64,000 nt of DNA from Flavobacterium taihuense. Lineage in GTDB: Bacteria; Bacteroidota; Bacteroidia; Flavobacteriales; Flavobacteriaceae. The notes below the pieces were generated by a model, which saw only the letters and a program-made list of their open reading frames with translations, did no database searches and had not been told where the DNA came from. The stretch lies in contig NZ_JAHWYN010000018.1 in assembly GCF_019351435.1 (NCBI RefSeq), forward strand, positions 1-64,000. Direction: 5' to 3'. Shown here one piece after another: positions 62,094 through 64,000 of the stretch (its first letter is position 1; each line of letters begins with the position of its first letter). The position numbers and the translations under genes are program-made.

Positions 62094-63329
62094 TTAATAG
62101 ATTTTACCATTCAAAAGCACACTATCTATTAAGTTACTTCCAAAAGCATAAGGCAATTGATAGTATGATGGGATTGTTTTTGTAATGATTAGATTGGCTT
62201 TTTTTCCTTTTGTTATGCTTCCATGAGTTTCTGAAATTCCCATTGCATATGCACCGTTTATGGTAGCGGCATTTATAGCTTCTTCGGGAGTCATTTTCAT
62301 TTTAATGCAGGCAGTGGCAACAACAAAATTCATATTTCCTGATGGAGTAGAACCAGGATTATAATCGGTTGCAAGCGCCAAAGGGAGTCCTGCTGCAATC
62401 ATATTGCGTGCAGGCGTGTAAGGAATGCTTAAAAAATACGAACATGAAGGCAAAGCGACTGGCATTGTTTCTGAATTTTTTAGGGCTTCAATGTCTTCTG
62501 GAGTCATTATTTCCAGATGGTCTACTGAAAGCGCATTGTATTTTACACCCGCTTGAATACCGCCAATAGAATTAAATTGATTGACATGTATTTTTGGCTT
62601 TAAGCCAAAAGCTATTCCTGCGTTCATAATTTGTTCGGTTTCTTCGACTGAAAAATAACCTGATTCACAAAAGACATCAATAAAATCGGCCAATTTGTTC
62701 TTGGCAATCTCAGGAAGCATTTTGTTAACAATACAATCGATGTATCCTTTTTTATTTTCTTTAAAAGCAGCAGGAAAGGCGTGTGCTCCAAGAAAAGTTG
62801 CTTTTATGGCTATGGGGTAGTTTTGGGATAATTTTTTGATTACACGCAGCATTTTCAGCTCTCCGTCAACGGTGAGACCATAGCCCGATTTGATTTCGAC
62901 GGCTCCGGTTCCCAGTCGAATTACTTCTTCGAGACGTGCTTTTGATTGAGTGTAAATTTCTTCTTCGGAAGTTTCGTTAAGTTTTTTTGCCGAATTTAAG
63001 ATTCCACCACCACGATTGGCAATTTCTTCATAGGTCATTCCATTTATGCGATCAACAAACTCTTGCTCGCGATTGCCAGCGTAGACAATGTGAGTATGGC
63101 TGTCACACCAGGAGGGAAGGATTATTTTACCAGACACATCAATTGTGGTGTCGGCGATAATTTTTGGTAAATTATCCATAGAACCAAAATCAGCAATCAA
63201 ATCGTCTTTGATAAGTAAAAAAGCGTTCTTAATTGTTGGCAAAATAGCCATCTCAGCTCCAGACACTTTTAAAACGGAATTTTCTCGAACTTGAAGTAGT
63301 TCTTTAATATTTACTATTAATGTAGTCAT
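62094..63329 (-). CDS. hutI: Imidazolonepropionase
   Basis: This 411-residue amidohydrolase hydrolyses imidazolone-5-propionate to formiminoglutamate, third step of histidine degradation. The metal-binding motif DSHTHIVYAG, the block EIKSGYGLTVDGELKMLRVI and the ATDYNPGSTPSGN near the C-terminus are all present. The length is standard. The product is the substrate of HutG at 60002, on the same strand but separated by the divergent coiled-coil gene. The glutaminyl cyclase gene lies 7 bp upstream. Confidence 0.94.
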   Translation of the reverse strand: MTTLIVNIKELLQVRENSVLKVSGAEMAILPTIKNAFLLIKDDLIADFGSMDNLPKIIADTTIDVSGKIILPSWCDSHTHIVYAGNREQEFVDRINGMTYEEIANRGGGILNSAKKLNETSEEEIYTQSKARLEEVIRLGTGAVEIKSGYGLTVDGELKMLRVIKKLSQNYPIAIKATFLGAHAFPAAFKENKKGYIDCIVNKMLPEIAKNKLADFIDVFCESGYFSVEETEQIMNAGIAFGLKPKIHVNQFNSIGGIQAGVKYNALSVDHLEIMTPEDIEALKNSETMPVALPSCSYFLSIPYTPARNMIAAGLPLALATDYNPGSTPSGNMNFVVATACIKMKMTPEEAINAATINGAYAMGISETHGSITKGKKANLIITKTIPSYYQLPYAFGSNLIDSVLLNGKIY

Positions 63330-63336
63330 TTTTAAT

Positions 63337-64000
63337 TTATTCAGAAACTGTTATTTCAAACATCTTGTCCCAGTTTTTTCCAGTTACAAATATGGTTTTG
63401 GTTTTGGGATTGTAAGCAATTCCGTTTAGAACATCATCTTGAGTCACTTTAAGAAACTTACGTAAGCCAGACATATCCAAAATTCCTTCAACAGCTCCAG
63501 TGTTTGGATTTACCACTGCAATGGCGTCTTTTGTCCAAACATTGGTGTAAATTTTACCATTGATCCATTCCAATTCATTGATGGCTTTTATTTTGGAATC
63601 GCCCGAATATACATTGATATAGTCAATCATTTTTTGGGTTTTTGGATCCATTTTCCAAATTTTTTCTGTTTTATCAGTTTGGTAAATATAAGTGCCATCA
63701 TTGGTCATTCCCCAACCTTCAATGTCCTTGTCATAAGTGAAGGTTTTTTCTAATTTTAGTGTTTTAGCATCGTATATAAAACCTGTTTTTTCCTGCCAGG
63801 TCAATTGGTATAATTTACCGTTTATAAAGGTTATTCCTTCTCCGAAATATTTTTCGTCAAGGTTAATTTGCTTATATACTTTTCCTGTTTTATAATCGTA
63901 TTTTCGTAAAAAGGATTTGCAGCTTATTCCTGAACCACTAGTACCAGAACCAGTACTCTCATATAATGTGTCATTGTGAAACTCAAAGCCTTCAGTAAAT
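63337..64000 (-). CDS. Glutaminyl-peptide cyclotransferase, 5' end outside the window
   Basis: The frame is open from the stop at 63337 to the window edge (over 220 residues) with no convincing start, so the gene continues beyond 64000. The TTG at 63802-63804 is internal. Blocks FTEGFEFHNDTLYEST, GEGITFINGKLYQLTW, GWGMTNDGTYIYQTD and INELEWINGKIYTNVW are the repeated propeller blades of the bacterial glutamine cyclotransferase family (QC type, five-bladed). The enzyme forms N-terminal pyroglutamate. It lies directly upstream of hutI and may share its transcript. Confidence 0.85.
   Translation of the reverse strand, partial: FTEGFEFHNDTLYESTGSGTSGSGISCKSFLRKYDYKTGKVYKQINLDEKYFGEGITFINGKLYQLTWQEKTGFIYDAKTLKLEKTFTYDKDIEGWGMTNDGTYIYQTDKTEKIWKMDPKTQKMIDYINVYSGDSKIKAINELEWINGKIYTNVWTKDAIAVVNPNTGAVEGILDMSGLRKFLKVTQDDVLNGIAYNPKTKTIFVTGKNWDKMFEITVSE

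Noticed and set aside
1..64000. tRNA, rRNA or tmRNA genes
   Set aside because: No cloverleaf-type sequence, CCA end or rRNA-like conserved block was recognised by eye. A tRNAscan or Infernal run would be decisive.

Overview
The window looks like chromosomal DNA of a Flavobacterium-like member of the Bacteroidetes. It is strongly AT-rich and start codons follow A-rich leaders without clear Shine-Dalgarno sites. Several genes are preceded by the TAnnTTTG -7 element of that phylum. The gene set also fits: BshA (bacillithiol), cytophagalysin-like M43 proteases, TamB beside TsaD, HMBD-carrying metal adaptors and an RND pump fused to its outer-membrane factor. No rRNA, tRNA or CRISPR array was recognised.

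Layout. (1) 1-4570: the end of a mobile element. The terminal repeats of an IS21-like insertion sequence (four 24-bp units) run into the 3' end of a TOPRIM/helicase replication gene. Behind it are two small unknown genes, a LuxR-like regulator and a divergent Xre-like repressor with two operator-like sites. (2) 4652-13632: a VanX-like dipeptidase and core or hypothetical genes. These include an AI-2E-type permease with a methyltransferase, two tandem M43 metalloprotease lipoproteins whose terminators are also duplicated, and a tsaD-rsmE-DUF4159 operon. (3) 13783-31626: core metabolism and envelope. tamB has no usual start codon at its expected N-terminus. It is followed by pfkA-gap, a BadF-type kinase with mgsA, ridA/lptD divergent from an amidase, MlaD, two Fe-S proteins and two PAP2 phosphatases.

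(4) 31662-49642: a metal-resistance region of two consecutive efflux modules. The first has a Cys-rich small protein (DUF6660-like), a CzcA-TolC fusion, a CzcB-like adaptor, an MFS gene broken by one nonsense codon, and a Zn/Cd-type P1B ATPase. The second looks Cu/Ag-directed: a Cys/His-rich secreted protein, an HMBD lipoprotein, a CusA gene cut in two by an in-frame repeat-like insertion, a TolC-family channel, and two HMBD-bearing adaptors. A repeat-bearing secreted protein closes the region. The first module probably moves divalent cations from the cytoplasm (ATPase) and across the envelope (tripartite pump). The second probably captures Cu/Ag in the periplasm and passes it to CusCBA.

(5) 49786-64000: a candidate solitary HhH/PD-(D/E)XK-like nuclease, bshA, a heavily decayed outer-membrane protein gene, aroC, a dicarboxylate/amino-acid symporter, a TPR hybrid histidine kinase, hsp20, an rhlE-type helicase, histidine degradation genes (hutG, hutI) around a coiled-coil membrane protein, and a glutaminyl cyclase gene that runs off the right edge.

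The most notable items are the pump-channel fusion with an internal signal peptide and internal ATG, the interrupted cusA, the MFS nonsense mutation, the tamB start problem, the orphan nuclease candidate and the IS21-like end that supplies the stop codon of the replication gene.
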